A DNA stretch of 64,000 bases from Cryphonectria parasitica EP155. Lineage: Eukaryota; Ascomycota; Sordariomycetes; Diaporthales; Cryphonectriaceae. The stretch covers positions 806,001 to 870,000 of the forward strand of contig NW_024468909.1 of assembly GCF_011745365.1 (NCBI RefSeq), written 5' to 3'. Positions 43,301 through 54,990 of this stretch are shown here, piece by piece (position 1 is the first letter of the stretch; every line of letters begins with the position of its first letter). The position numbers and the translations under genes were made by a program. The notes under the pieces were generated by a model that had not been told where the DNA came from, made no database searches, and was given only the letters and a program-made list of their open reading frames with translations.

Positions 43301-45345
43301 TTACTTTTACCTGCATTCATTACCTGACTTACTCGTTGGCTGAATTGATACTCCCGAGGAGAATAAAGACTTTGACGGGTGCGAGTAGGTATGGAGAGCA
43401 GCTGGATCTGGGGAAAGGAGCTGACGGCGAAAGGTTGGAACAATTCTGCACAAACTTAGACTGAAGAAGTTTGAACAGAATTTTGAATCAGCCACGAGCG
43501 ACGGTTCTTTGACATCTTCAAGTCCATGTCAAGTCGTCGGCCATATGATATGTCATTGGTGACTCGTTCTTGACAGGCAACGTGAATGATGATGATGACC
43601 TAAGTAGCCCGTCGTACATTGGTGGCTATACCATTATTGTGTGTATGACTTTCATGTCAAGTGTTTCTTCCCAGATATGCTTCTCCAACCTGTTTCATTC
43701 GGTAGTCAGGACATGCTCTGTTATTTTGCCAGACGCAGATTGCTTGACTGGGCTTCGACCCCCAATTGAGCTCGTACTGCTGTACAGACTGTCTTTTACA
43801 TAGACTTGAGTATAGAAATCAAATCCAGAAAAGGATATAATCAGGTGTGGTTGAAAAGGACCTGAACTACCTTCTTTGTCAAATTCAGAAATGTAGTGGA
43901 TGTGTGCGGCCTTTCTTTCAGTGTGGCCCCATGGTGTTGAATTGAAATGTATCATGACCATAGCCTTGGAGCTGGGAAAAGGCATCTCAGGGTCGACCAT
44001 GAGTAAAACGGAAATCTGGAACGAAGAAAGCTGCCAGAGTTTTCTGTTTTGGCTTCACATCATCAAGCGACGAACTCTAATTCATGAGAGAGAAATGGGT
44101 ATATAGAAGCAGAATACGAGGAGAAAGAGGAAGGAAAGGCAGGACTCTCTATTCGCTGGTAGAGTAAGGTGTGCTGGAATTCTGGAGGACATGCATAATT
44201 GTAATACTTATCTCAGGCTCAAAAGAAAAACATTAGACTCAAGAAAATGATTTTTGGTTTACGGAAGTGGCATATCCTTTCGACAGGCTTAGTAGACGAA
44301 GCCCCAACACTTTCAGAGCCAACTGCACCACATCATTATCATATTTCCGAGAGATCGTTGCTTTGACAGACAGAGAGAGAAGGAGGGGGGAAGGCAGGTA
44401 AGAAAGATGAAATCTAGATAACACATCACCATTCGTCATTGTGTGCTTGAGTAGACCTCCTCAGAGTGTTTGGGGCCTTTGAAACATGCTTCTTAATGTT
44501 CTGCGGTGAGAATACGGTGAGAATTCAGTATGGATTCAGTTATTTATGTCGTTTTAATCGGAAGGAACGTGCGCTTTGAGAGAAAGACCGTGCTAATTCC
44601 ATTTCCAAGTGTATCCTCCAGAACATTAATGGTGATGCATACGAACTGGCTGTCTTGGGAGCACAAGCAGGATTGAAGAAATACTTCTATACGATTTGAT
44701 TGCATAGTGGTACAAGTAATAATCTAGTAGAGCAGAGGTGGCAACTCTCCCCCCCTCGTTTGCATCTGAAACCCAATCACCTGCACAGAAAACGGCGAAG
44801 AGCATCAATGATCCAGAGCGAGTCTTGGGAATGGCTTGTGCATAAACCCAAGTATCATTGAGTGATTACTGATCACCATCCACCCAGCCAATTCCCCTTT
44901 ATGGCACACTGCCTATGCCCGCCGTTGACCTTAATTTCCTGGAACTCGCCTTATGATGGTCTTGGTCTTCTGAGAATGATCACATCCTCGCAGTCTCTAT
45001 ACGACCACCCTTGGTGTCCTTCCAGGCAACGAAGCTGCTCAGAAAATATGGCTGGTATTTTAGGTACCTCCACTAGCAAATTCTCGGTGCTTCACTGTTC
45101 ATGCTCAGCATCGCTTTACGTGTTTTTGCTCTCCAAGGCTTGCTTTGGTCCTAGAGATAAACTCGTTTCCAGCCGTGTATCCAGACCGAAACGCCGGTTG
45201 AGGTATCAAGAAAATCTGCTTCTTTGCCGTATGAAGAATGAAGCCGTCCATGAGGCAGAAGAGCCTTCCCAGTCGCAACTGACTGATTATAGATACGCAA
45301 TGAGAGATATATGGCTGCATAATGTGACAAGATAGGTATCTTACT

Positions 45346-46366
45346 TCAATCCGAATCGTCGTCATCATCATCAGCTTCACCACGCTTCCGTTTTTTTGAA
45401 GAAGACTGCACCGGCTTGGGCGTTTCGTCCCTCCTCACAAAGACATAACTTCTCGCCGGGCGCTCCTCCCCCTTCCACCCGCCGCCCACCTCGCCCTGCT
45501 TGTTCCGCACGACACCCAGCGTCCGTGCGTGGTGGTACCCGGGATACGCCGAGGCCTGGAAGCGGAAGCTCCGCTCGACCTGCAGGCCCGAGTGGCGGCC
45601 CAGGTCTCGGATGTTCCAGAGGGTATAGGGCTCGCCCTCGAAAAGCGTGACGATGACCGTCCCTCCTGGTGCGAGGGAGAGCAGGGCGCGCTTGAAGAAC
45701 TCGACGAGGAGCTCCTGGTTGTAGCGCACCTGGCGGTTGACGTCTGTGGACTTTCCCCCTGTGTGGGGAAAGTTGAATACTTTGACGAGAAGAAAAAAAA
45801 AAAGGTTAAGTAAAATCAAGATATTGGCGAAAGAGATGCAACTGGGTTGGTTGAATATTTCATGGGCAGAGGAGGAGAAGAAGAAGGAGGAGGAGGAGGA
45901 GGGGGCAATGTGATGGCATGGCATACTTACTTATCCTGTCAAAAATCCCCACCGACTCCTTTCCTGACTTCTTGGCCCAGGGGCCCATCTTCTTCGCGTC
46001 TACGCCGTAGATGACCTTGCCGCCTTCGCCCTCAATGATTTCTACATTTTCCTTCACATGGGAGTACTTCTCGACGAGCTCGTCCAGGTTCCGGTCCAGC
46101 ACGGTGGCGGTGACGTGCTCGCAGTAGTGATGCTCGACCAGCGCCCGCGAGAAGCTGAGGTCGCCCTCGCCGACCAGAAGGATGGTCTCGTCTGCAGCGA
46201 AGGGAATGGTAGGTGTCTGGTCGCGCGTGGGCTTGGGATCTTGCGTGCTAGACTTTTTGGCGTGTGACTTGCTGGTGGTGGTGGACTTGGGAATGCTGGC
46301 CTGATGAGGACTGGGTCTGCTGCTGGGCTTTTGCTTGTGTTGCTGGATCTTGCGCTTCTTGGCCAT
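45346..46366 (-). CDS. bmt5: 25S rRNA (uridine-N3)-methyltransferase, BMT5-like
   Basis: Two exons, 46366-45931 and 45779-45346, encode 289 aa. The intron (GTAAGT donor, CAAAG acceptor, 151 nt) restores FDRI-IFNFPHTGGKS. A Lys-rich, low-complexity N-terminus (1-50, MAKKRKIQQHKQK) fits nucleolar targeting. The SAM-binding motif ILLVGEGDLSFSRAL is at 62-76. IFNFPHTGGKS and VNRQVRYNQELLVEFF follow, both hallmarks of the DUF2431 Rossmann methyltransferase domain. The C-terminus is a KKRKR patch and an Asp-rich tail. Yeast Bmt5 makes m3U at position 2634 of 25S rRNA; the plant and animal relatives include FDXACB1-type proteins. The Rossmann core is complete. Alternative in-frame upstream sequence exists but has no ATG in good context. 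Confidence 0.92.
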
Positions 46367-48435
46367 TTTTAAATCCCAGAAAATAGGTAATTTTTTTAAA
46401 TAAAAATATACTGGCTTCTTCGAATACTTCTGCAATTGTTTTATTCTGACGTCAGGAGGTGGAGGATGAGGTGGTGGTGGAGGCGCGTGTTGGTCTCTGC
46501 TTAGAGAGAGAATTTACTGTACTCAGGAGGCGAGGTCCTCCTACTCAATTCTTGGACTGTCGTCTCCCCCGTTGGCGGGCTGAATTTGGAGGAGTGGAAG
46601 TCGGTACGTACCGCCACCATAACAAGACTGGGGGGGGGGGGGGAAGAGGCAAAATTAGCATCCAGGAGTCTTACCATAAGTATATTGAGCCAATCGAAGC
46701 CGCTGTGATTAAAGTCTGCTCACCCCTGTCCAAGTGTTCGAAATAGGCCTGGCTCGACGATTTGGCACGTTTTTTCTCTCTTCTTGTCAGGGTTAGGAGC
46801 AGCGTTTGCCATGGATGGAAATTTCATTTAATTTTTCTCTATTTGAGGGAAATCTCAGAATTAATGCATGAATCATGGTCACGGCCTACAGCTCCTAGTA
46901 CAGACCTTTCTTTTGTCTGTCTCTGTCTTGGTGCAAATACTACAGTAGTAGTACCCCAAGTACAAGTGGGGAGGAATTATGTGTGCGTTTGGAGCAGTGG
47001 GGCGCGGCTCAGGAGGTTTCGTTGGCTACGGAGTAAGCTGCACATTCTGAGGCGGGATCAGATCCAGGCAATAGTATCAGGGGACAGCAAACGCTGCGAT
47101 GCAGGATGAGAATGGTTCTGAGCGGAGCCATTCCCCAGAAACCTGTACTTGTCATCGATGCATCTCTAGCTTTAAGGCCTGCCTGCTGCTGGGTTGGTTT
47201 GGGCCCTCAGCAGTAGTACAGTATGAACAGGGACCGCCTGAACGAAACCACCAAGCCATGGGTGTTCGTTTTGTACACCTCGGTAGTTATTGACACCCCT
47301 CCCCCCTCCAACCTCCCTCGTCGATCGCATCTGGAAAAGCACGAGGTTCCCTCCGCCTGCGAATGTTGCCATATCACTGGCGTCGTGAGAAGGAGAAGGA
47401 GAATAGCATAAAGGTCCAGAAAATGAGTTCACCTAGGAGAGATTGAGCAACGTAGATAGGACTCACCGCCCTTGTCGCTCCTAGGCCAGCGTAATTTGAG
47501 AGAGAATAGAGTTATACACACTACTTGGTTTCTCTCAAGCACATGATAATGATGGAGTGCAGATCTGGCTCGAGGTGGACAGAAAAAGAGGCGAGACAGC
47601 GTGGCCGTAGGTGTTTTGAATAGGTAAAAACCAAAGTACGTCCCTACCTCTCTCATCTTGCTACTGCTGCTGGTGTGGTGATGGAGGAGGCTCGAGTGCT
47701 GTAGAAAAATCCGTTCCGGGATGGCCGCCAAGAAGCAGGGCTGATAGCGGCACCCCCGGGGGTTCGTATTCTGGTGGTGGTTGTCTCTTACTGCAGGCTT
47801 GGAACCGACGACACTCAGCTTTCTCAGCACAGAATTGCATCAAACGCAGTCAACAACCAACTCGCTGAATGGGCTCGCGTACCTATTGTCTTTCACATTC
47901 TTTGGCCCTCATTGATCTTCCAAGCCTCAATTTATTTTACTCTTCTATCTGCAGCCTGCGACACCTTGCAGAAAGCTGGCCTCGACTCGACCTCTTACTG
48001 CGCGGCTCATACCTGTCTCCATCTTTCTCTCTCTTTCTCTCGCCTGCACCCCAGAAACCAAATCTAGCAGCGCCCAAAAGCCCGCCAGCCATCACATCAC
48101 TTTTCCTTTTCCAACAGGCAACACATAACAAACACGCACACGTCCTCTCTTGCAGCTGAGAAAAAAACAACAAAGATAAACTGTTGATATTGTCAATCAG
48201 CAATCTTTTTTTTTTCCTTCATCAAGGCGATAACCCCCCTTCTGCCTTACCCTGCACGAACTCTTTCGTGTCCCTTTCAAAACCTCTCTCCCCTGTTACC
48301 CGATCTCACCTTTTTGTAACCCCGTTACCAACAACCCTTTTTTCTTTCTTTTCTTTTCTCCTCACCCTGCTCCAACTACCACCACCAATTCTATCTTGCC
48401 TCTCTGCATTTTCAGGTGAATGGCATCTACACACC
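46367..48435. other. divergent intergenic region between bmt5 and the Q/P-rich nuclear protein gene
   Basis: No gene seen. There is a G-run near 46630 and GTAC-rich patches near 46940 and 47215. From about 47990 the + strand is pyrimidine-rich and leader-like. TTTTCAG at 48411-48417, 18 nt before the ATG, could be the acceptor of a 5' UTR intron. Confidence 0.55.
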
Positions 48436-49120
48436 ATGAGTGACGCTGCTGTTCAACGCCCCAGCCCGTCCAAGCGAGGTCGCGGCAGAGGCAGGGGAGG
48501 CGGTGGCAGGGGAGCTGCGTCTGCCCGCGCCAGAGGAAAACCTGCCGCTGGCCGTCGTGGGCGCGCCAAAGTCTACGATACCACTCGTGCTCAGGCTGCC
48601 CATGAACGTCAGCGCGATCTCAGAAATGCCTACTCCTCTCTGGCGTCTGCAATGAAGCCCGCCCTCGAGGAGCTGGCTGACCGAAACTTGGACCGCCTCA
48701 AGTCCGATTTCAACGCTCACCAGGAGGTCGACCAATACAACCAGATCACCACCTTCCTCAAGGAGCGACACAGAGATCGCGTCGACGAGGTCGAAACCAA
48801 ATACAACTACAGCATCGCCTGTCAGAACCACCAGATAAATGCACAAAAAGAATACACCCTGTACTCCTACCGAGTATGTCCAAATGCCCCCCCCCCCCAA
48901 TCTTTTCATCTGACTGCGGGTTTTCCCCCAAAGGTTTCCCTCCCGCTTCTCGGCTGGCCTGCTAACGACCCCTGCCTTACCCACCCTCGTGCAGAATCGC
49001 TTCAGCGAAAAGGTCGAGGAATATTACGACACCTTGCTCAGACGCCTTGACATCCTTCAGCAGCTGTCCCAGAATGGAGAACCAGTTGATGTAAGCCACT
49101 TACAAGAATCCACTTCAGGC

Positions 49121-49153
<33 letters not shown>

Positions 49154-50924
49154 ACTCACACACACGCACACTCATTCATACTTACCAACTCCATATAGAA
49201 ACCTGATGAGTCGTGGAACTACAAGTCCATCACCACCGAGGAGGCTGCCCAGCAGGGCATCTACTGCAAGATTCACAAGGGCGTCGAGGTTCCTTACCCA
49301 CGCCTACACCCTGAGCTGTGTCGAGAGGAGGAGGCGGGCAAGTCCAAGACCCTTCGCACCCCCAGCAAGCGCAAGGCCGCCAACCAGCTCGAGGACGCCA
49401 ACCATCCCAAAAGACCAGTGAGTGCTCTCGACGGCCAGGCTGCTGCTGCCATCCCACGTCACATTGGCGGTCTCCTCTCCGCCGTCGCCCCCGATGAGCC
49501 TGTCAGCCAGCCCCCTTCCCCCTCTCCCGTCGACGACAATGGCGACGCCGCCTCCCCCCAGGCCAATGAGCCCACCGCAGCCGCTCGCGGCAGAAAGCGG
49601 AAGCGGCTGCTGGAAGCCTCACCAGTGCCTATGGCAGCGTCTATGGCAATGGGAGACGGCGCCGAGGAGTCGGAAGCCGAAGAGGACGAGGCCATGCCGC
49701 CCCTGCCCAATGGTGCAGGTGAACCAGACGAGTACGGTGTTCGCCTCATCAACAAGAGAGCGCGGATCAACGACATGCCCAACAACCGCATCATGACCCC
49801 TCCCCTTTATGAGTATGAGAGCCATGAGATTGGTTTCCGCGACTCGACCAATGACAAGAGCCGTGGTGCCACCAAGGCGAAGCGCAGGAAGTTCCTCAAC
49901 CAGCCCAATGCCGGCGCCATGTTCTTCGATCGCAACAACTCCAGCTACGATGCCACCCGCTACGCCGACGGTGACCTGGACCAGGACACCATCGCCAAGC
50001 ACAACATACATCCCAAGTACGGCCTGTTCATGGAGGGCTCCGTCAATGACTCGGAACCCGCCAGGCCTTACCAGTCTGGTTGGATGCCCACCGTTTTCGT
50101 CTCCGACGACGGCAAGGTCCAACACACCTCGCGATCCATCCGCGCAGCCAAGGCGGAGGAGGCTTATGTCAAGCTCACCATGCAAAACATGATGAGGCGA
50201 CACATGGAGCAGGAGGATATCAGCGAGGATGACCTGATGGACCGGGAGACGAGGCAGCTCATGAAGGAGCGCGACGAGAAGAGGCGAGAGCTGGAGCGAC
50301 AGGAGGATGAGGCCCAAGATGTCCACGACCAGCAAGTCGCCGCTCACAATGTGGCCCTCCTCCTCGATGCCGCTGCGGCGTCCGAAGCCCAAGAGCTGCA
50401 AAAGACCAAGACGCAGAGTGTGTCGCCGGCCTTGTCACGCCCCTCGACCATGTCTCGACCATACGATGCGATCCGAGATGTCTTTGCTGGCTCCGACCTG
50501 CCCCCTGCCGCCGCATCCACCATTAATGCGCCTCGCTTCGAAGACGCAACAAAACTGATGGCCTTGGCAGATCTCGCGGCCCTTGAACCACGGACGGAGG
50601 CCCTGCCTATGCAAATTCCTGCTGATGCTGCTGCCCAGGAGCCTCGGCAACGAATCCCAATCCAGATGCCGGAGCCAGTCCGCCCCAAGCAACTGCGGGA
50701 TCCCTCAGACCTCGAGCAGCGTGAACAACAACACGTGGTAGATTACCCTGATCCAGACAACGAGTTTGTCCCCAGGCAGATTGCCTTTTCCACCAACTTT
50801 GTCGGCCGCCAGCCAGGATATCCCATGCAGCCGCCGCCTCATGCATACCAAGAACGAGCAGTTTCCCAGAGCCCCCTGGCGCGTCCTGAGAGTTATGCAT
50901 ATCGCGGAGAGCTAAGTGGGCGGT

Positions 50925-50961
<37 letters not shown>

Positions 50962-52279
50962 GCCTAGACAGCCAATGCAGCCGCCGCAGGGCTACCTTGG
51001 GCAGCATGATGCTCAGTCCTCTGGTGCACCTCATGACAGCTATGCCTACGGAGAGCCAGAGACGTCCTACGAACAGCAGCAGCAGCCGCTTCTGAGACGG
51101 CCATCACAATTATCACAGCGATCCGAGGAGCAGTTTGCCCCTGTACGCCCTAATACTACAGATGTTGCCTTGCTGGATCCGATGCTGTTCGAGGGAGGCC
51201 AGCGCCCTGGAACCTCCCAGCTCCAAGCACCACAGCCCGAGCAGCAGCAGCCGCCCAAGTCTCAGGCCACGCACTCTGGAGGCGTGCTTCAACAGCCACA
51301 GAACAGCTTCTTTCAGACCGCGCTGAACGCACCAGGCACACCCACCTCACAGGATCTACCACAGGTATCAGAATATGGCGAGCCTTCTTCTGCCTCCCAG
51401 GCGCATTTCCCACCTGGCCCACCACCGCTGGCTTCTTCTGCTGCACCTCATCAATTTCCTGGTGGTCACGAAGGCTCTCCCGGTCGCACGCCTTTCAGCA
51501 ACCCAATTGGCACCGAGAACATGCCGGTGCCCACGCTTCGGCCATTACATCGTGGTTCTGGCCCTCTTGTGGCTCCTACAGCATCTGGAGCGCAGGTTCC
51601 TCAGCACGTTATGATGACGCCAGGTGAGCCAGCAGACCCATATGCGGCCGCACCTCCGCTGCCTCCTGGCTCTGCATACCTCGACCAAGCCTACGCCCTT
51701 GACGGCTTTGGTGGCCCAGATCAACCCATCATGTCGACGGAACAGGGTCCACGGCATGGCTATATGGCCCAGCCCATGATGCACCCTTCGCAGCAGCAGC
51801 AGCAGCAGCAGCAGGCGGGCCAGGGTGGTGCATACCCTCCTCCGCATCAATCCTACCCGCCGCCAGGATCAACGGGTCCTCAGCACCCATCGCACAATGA
51901 TTATTCCCCATCAGGCCCTTCTGGCCAGCCGTTCCAGAGCCCTCCTCCCTATGGTAGCAGCGGCCCAGGCGTGTCTCCGTCCCCGTCTCGGCGCAGCAAC
52001 AGCATCTCGTCCAGCTCTCGAAATAACAAGCAGTACCGCGAGATCAAGCCTGCGCCTCGCCAGGCTGAGACATGGGAGCCTCCCAGCGCCGAGCTGCGCA
52101 CCTTCATGTTCAATCCGTACGAGGGCATACGCGACTACCCCGCGACCGCGCCGCCGCCGACACACGGGCCCACCATGATCCGCGGCTGGACACACACCAC
52201 GGGAACTAGGAAATCCCGCGGGAAGAACTCCACCGACTCACATATCGATCCTTCTCTGGGGCGAGAGGAGAAGAAGTAG
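48436..52279 (+). CDS. large Q/P-rich nuclear protein of unknown function
   Basis: Exons 48436-48873, 48995-49090 and 49199-52279 encode 1204 aa. I do not recognise the family. The N-terminus is RG-rich (RGRGRGGGGRG, residues 13-23) like an AT-hook or RGG tract. Residues about 45-180 are predicted helical (TFLKERHRDRVDEVETKYNY, RFSEKVEEYYDTLLRRLDIL). The middle has nuclear-type basic patches (RKRKR, KAKRRKF) and a conserved-looking block around WMPTVFVSDDGKV and AEEAYVKLTMQNMMRRHMEQ, then acidic coiled coil. The rest is Gln/Pro-rich with pure Q runs near 50930 and 51795. A GTGAGT at 49418 looks like a donor, but the frame stays open across it with sensible sequence, so I leave it unspliced. 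Composition suggests a chromatin or transcription cofactor, which is inference. Confidence 0.75.
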
Positions 52280-53062
52280 GGCTCTTCTTCCCGTGTCAAG
52301 AAGGCAGTCGCGAAAGAGGGGGTGTCTGTTCAGAAGAAGACTACTTGGGCAAATGCTATAGAGAAGATGCTCGAAGACCTGAGTGATTCTGAGGACACGC
52401 CTGCAGAGGATGAGGATACGCCTATGCCGGACGCGCCTGAAGAGCACGCGCCTGTGGAGGATACGCCTGTAGAGGACATGCCTGCAGAGGACAAACCCGT
52501 GGAGGACACGCCTCTGGAGGACACGCCTCTGCAGGACACGCCTCAGCAGGACACATCTCCCTGGGACACGCGTCGAGAGGACTCACCTATGGAGGAACTG
52601 CAGTTCGAGGACATATACCAGGAAGACAGGTATCCTGAGGACGCGCTTACGGAAGAAGATTATAGCGACGAGGAACCGACACTCGAGACCCTTGAGGGCC
52701 CTGCTCAGGGAAGAAGAAACATGCTCGACATACTCTCAGGCTTTGGGGAGGCACCTCGTGCCATCAGTCCAGAGCCGACTGCCGGTACCAGCACCGGCAC
52801 CAACGCAAGGCAGACATCTCCGATGACTTCGGTCTCTTCGGATGGTCGACAAGATGCGTGGGATATTACGCCTCCCGGCTCACAGGGACCGAGACCTCTG
52901 CCTCGAAGAGTTCTTGAGCTGCGACACGGGGTCAAGAAGAAGAGAAGAAGAGGGAGGAGGAGGAGCTCTCGCCGATCCCGTGATAGGGAGAGGAATAGAA
53001 ATATTCCCAGGAGTCCACTTGGCCCCCAGCCCGGAAGCGGCCGTATGCCACCACCCCGGTGA
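52280..53062 (+). other. 260-codon in-frame open extension directly after the TAG of the preceding gene
   Basis: After the TAG at 52277-52279 the same frame stays open to TGA at 53060. It encodes GSSSRVKKAVAKEG..., about seven 5-residue units of the P-x-E-D-T type (52450-52560), an acidic stretch, RRNMLDILSGFGEA, and a very basic Arg-rich tail (KKKRRRGRRRSSRRSRDRER). The content resembles a disordered nuclear protein tail, like the upstream gene. Possible readings are a C-terminal part cut off by a nonsense change, read-through, a splice that removes the TAG, or a separate gene starting at a non-ATG or later ATG. Confidence 0.55.
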
Positions 53063-53827
53063 GCGGATAACGAAAACATCCAAGAGATGCAACGCGACAA
53101 CAGCCTGCGTCGCATCACCCTTACACAAATCGAAGGGGGAAAAACTTGATGCCTTCATCTTGGGCTTCATTGGGGGGCATCGACATCACTGTGCGAGCCA
53201 TCTCAATCACCAGAGGACATAGACACTGGAGGACAGACCAGGCAGCATCAGCTGCCCACTAGATTGTTCGCCAGAGCTTGATCAGGAAGGCCCAATCCAC
53301 AACAGCATCGTGGAGCTCAAGGACATGCAAGAAAAGAAAAGCGACAAAAACAAAAAAAGGAAGAGAGAAAGGGTGTGTGGGGGAATGCAAGGGACAGACA
53401 CCAGAAAGGAAGGGACGATACCCCCTCAATGGCGGCTTATTTGTTGTTGGGTTTTGTTTGTATTTGACATATCACGAAGGATGATCGAACCTGCTTCGAC
53501 CCCTTCTAATCTCGTTTATTTTTTTTTTCTCCCGTCCCTCTCCAGGTCTCATGGTTTGTCTTGTTTTTCCCTGGATAGGGGGGGGTTCGGGTGGCAGGTT
53601 ATCATCGTGTTTGTAGGCATTTACAAGGGAATTGAAGGGAACGGGCATTATGGAAATCGGGGCCTAGGAGCCCAGCCTGACTTGATATTGAATCAAAAGA
53701 TCTGCATGATCATCATCAATGTCTTGCGCGAAGTCTTTTCCCCCGTCAAATGCCGTGATACTCGGGGCTGTACAGGGGCGGGCTCCGTAATCGAGATCAC
53801 AAGGCAATTCAGTAATGGCCGCCGACT
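53063..53827. other. convergent intergenic region
   Basis: No gene seen. It lies between two convergent genes and includes a T10 run near 53519 and probable 3' UTRs of both. Confidence 0.6.
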
Positions 53828-54990
53828 TTAAGCAGCAATGGCAGCAGTCGAGACAGTAGCTGTCTTGTTCCTCTCCGCCTCCTCCAACCTCTTCAGCTCC
53901 TCCTGCTTCATCTTCTCCTGAATCTTGAGCCTCTCTGGAATCACGCCCTCACGCTCATGCGTAATCTTCCATCCTTCCAAACCATCCTCCTGCCCCAGCA
54001 TCCGCAGCGTAGCCCTCTCCACCAGACTATACTGACCCTCCTCCTCCTCGCCGCTCCTGTCCAGTCTGAAGGGCTCGCGTAAGCTCACAGGCGGGTTCGT
54101 GATGATCCGCACGTTCCGCAAGCTGTTGTTGGTGCTACTATGCAGCATGAGCGGGTGCAAAAGATACACATCCCCGACGTCACCAGAGGCCTCGACATAG
54201 TCCTCATCAGCCCCCTGGCCAGAGATGCCGTTGAACCAGTCGAGGTTGCGGTAGCCCTCGGTAAAACCTGGTTCGCCGCGTGGAACCATGCGCGGGCTGA
54301 CACCCTCTGGGTGGGCGTGCAGGTGGGCTGCGACTGCGCGCATGCCGGCTGGGTAGAGGGCGGTGCCGCCGCCCTGGGGGGGAATGTCGGTGAAGAGGGG
54401 CACGACTAGGAGGGCTTGCTCGGGAGAGTCTAGGTAGTGGACGAAGAAGTCACCGTCGACATGCCAACCTGTGAGGGCCTGGGGTGGGTCGGGCTGGTTC
54501 TCGTACGTGGGAGAGCCTAAGTTTACTATGAGGGAGTCGCGCCATTCCCTCGAGGTTGGGCTGATACGTTCCTGAGGTAGGTAGGGTGGTCAGGCTCAGT
54601 CTCTCTGCATGTGAAAGGAGGAGGAGGAGTGGAGACAAAACGAACCTCACCCCCGCAGAGCTCGCATATGGCAGCCCACGCACGAGGGGCAAAGTGAGCG
54701 GCATCAAAGGTCTGGTGACTTGGCATGTTGGTGCGGATGGTGTGCCAGGTAGACTTGTCGTGAGGTTCCATGCCCAGCCTGGTCCAGACGTTCTTGGTCA
54801 TTTGGGCGGCTTGCTCTTTTGTAAACGCCTTGGGGATTCTGAATGCATGGTCCCTCTGTTAGTGAAATTGCTTGTACTGTGGTGTTGCGTGGGAGAAGGC
54901 TTAGGCTTCAGCAATAAGAACCTACTTGATCCAGCCGTGGTTGAGAAAGTGCTCCCTCTGCTCAGGAGTGAGAACCGGCTTAGCAGTCAT
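53828..54990 (-). CDS. PhyH-family Fe(II)/2-oxoglutarate dioxygenase
   Basis: Three exons, 54990-54926, 54838-54646 and 54571-53828, encode 333 aa. Introns are 87 nt (GTAGGT donor) and 74 nt (GTTCGT donor). The second joins CELCGGE to ERISPTSREWRDSLIVNLG in frame. The iron ligands are visible: His123 and Asp125 in GWHVDGDFF, and the distal His (about 230) in LLHPLMLHSS; the following Arg of RNVRI may bind 2-oxoglutarate. The N-terminus (LTPEQREHFLNHGWIKIPKA) is the usual opening of phytanoyl-CoA dioxygenase-like proteins. The C-terminus is a charged helix. All catalytic residues are present, so the enzyme is probably active. Substrate is unknown: fungal members act in varied oxidations, and the neighbours give no pathway hint. 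Confidence 0.87.

Larger units (their letters stand above)
38372..45345. other. 7-kb region with no recognisable gene
   Basis: No open frame with a known domain. It contains C14 A4 at 39708, (CTG)8 at 40289-40312, several G or C runs of 11-15 (near 39045, 41563, 41862, 41955) and, from about 43080 to 44700, visibly more AT-rich unique sequence. The first few hundred bases are probably the 3' UTR of the preceding gene. Confidence 0.55.

Noticed and set aside
49418..49423. GTGAGT after AAAAGACCA as a splice donor in the Q/P-rich protein gene
   Set aside because: The frame is open and sensible across it, and no acceptor with branch point nearby is needed to keep frame. Alternative splicing here remains possible.
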